Below, in pieces: positions 63,821-64,000 of a DNA stretch of 64,000 nt. A program made the position numbers and the translations under genes. The stretch's first letter is position 1. Every line of letters starts with the position of its first letter. Under the pieces are notes generated by a model, which had not been told where the DNA came from, did not search any database, and saw nothing but the letters and a program-made list of their open reading frames with translations. Source of the stretch: Holophagaceae bacterium (GTDB lineage Bacteria > Acidobacteriota > Holophagae > Holophagales > Holophagaceae); assembly GCA_021286765.1 (NCBI GenBank), contig JAJTBS010000004.1, forward strand, positions 91,427-155,426. Reading direction: 5' to 3'.

Positions 63821-64000
63821 GTGGCGCATTCGAACCAAGATCCGGTCCTCCAGGCCCACCGGGAGCAGATCGCAGAACTCGACCTGAGGATCCTGGAGGC
63901 GCTCAACGCGCGGATCGATCTGGTGAAGCGCCTCAAAGCCCACAAGGAGGCCCGGGGGCTCGGCTTTCTCGATGCCGTCCAGGAGGACCGGCTTCTCGCC
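63821..64000 (+). CDS. Chorismate-mutase-domain protein, 3' end outside window
   Basis: The frame from GTG 63821 (GGAGG at 63812-63816) stays open to the window edge, 60 codons. It reads HREQIAELDLRILEALNAR and IDLVKRLKAHKEARGL, the first helix of AroQ-type chorismate mutase with its Arg and Lys active-site residues, then FLDAVQEDRLLA. It could be a stand-alone mutase or the N-terminus of a bifunctional enzyme (prephenate dehydratase or DAHP synthase). The 217-bp gap before it holds no other gene. Confidence 0.75.
   Translation, partial: MAHSNQDPVLQAHREQIAELDLRILEALNARIDLVKRLKAHKEARGLGFLDAVQEDRLLA

Overview
This window reads as a chromosomal segment of a high-GC, Gram-negative-type bacterium. 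LpxB, an OmpA-family protein, ExbD/TonB-type genes and a class A penicillin-binding protein indicate an outer membrane. A fused-subunit 2-oxoacid dehydrogenase E1, DctA with a CitA/DcuS-type two-component pair, ActP/DUF485 and an OPT transporter suggest a heterotroph living on peptides and organic acids. My best guess is an acidobacterium of the Holophaga/Geothrix type. That is inference from protein style and gene content; there is no rRNA in the window to prove it.

Layout. 1-5.2 kb: peptide use (C69 dipeptidase, M1 aminopeptidase, OPT transporter). 5.3-7.3 kb: ECF sigma factor, zinc-finger anti-sigma factor and an exported secretin-N-like protein as an overlapping operon. 7.3-10.3 kb (minus strand): inositol-monophosphatase-type enzyme, Rossmann/DUF2867 protein and DUF71 PP-loop protein. 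10.4-16.5 kb: NifU-like Fe-S protein, GAF plus degenerate GGDEF protein, fused E1, MBL hydrolase, OmpA-type protein. 16.6-20.4 kb: C4-dicarboxylate sensor/regulator pair and DctA. 20.5-25.4 kb: ExbD, TonB-like protein, Ig-repeat protein and the minus-strand lpxB group. 25.4-37.9 kb: alkyltransferase-like protein, purS-purQ, AraC regulator, small secreted proteins, amidase, glutamine synthetase, purL, PilZ protein. 37.9-44.4 kb: radical SAM protein, pnuC, pyrF, a second M1 peptidase.

At 44497-44573 lies an initiator tRNA. From its 3' end to 51.86 kb is a 7.3-kb segment of visibly lower GC, bounded by direct repeats (57 bp identical, about 264 bp recognisable). It holds one operon-like set: DUF58 membrane protein, membrane transglutaminase, MoxR ATPase and an exported helical-repeat protein. 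No integrase is visible. To its right are a truncated T5orf172-type gene and an IS3-family element whose OrfB carries a frameshift. High-GC core genes then resume: penicillin-binding protein, TupA-like binding protein, acyl-CoA synthetase, a cNMP/CBS/DUF294 regulator with a DEDDh exonuclease, ActP/DUF485, and the start of a chorismate-mutase-domain gene at the right edge.

The most interesting parts are the tRNA-bounded MoxR-DUF58-transglutaminase island with its tRNA-like repeats, a CRP-like site placed 41.5 bp upstream of the inferred glnA start point next to a glutamine synthetase without the adenylylation tyrosine, a GGDEF-derived domain that has lost its catalytic motif, and a TupA-like orphan with a variant ligand loop. 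All identifications rest on reading motifs; no database search was run.
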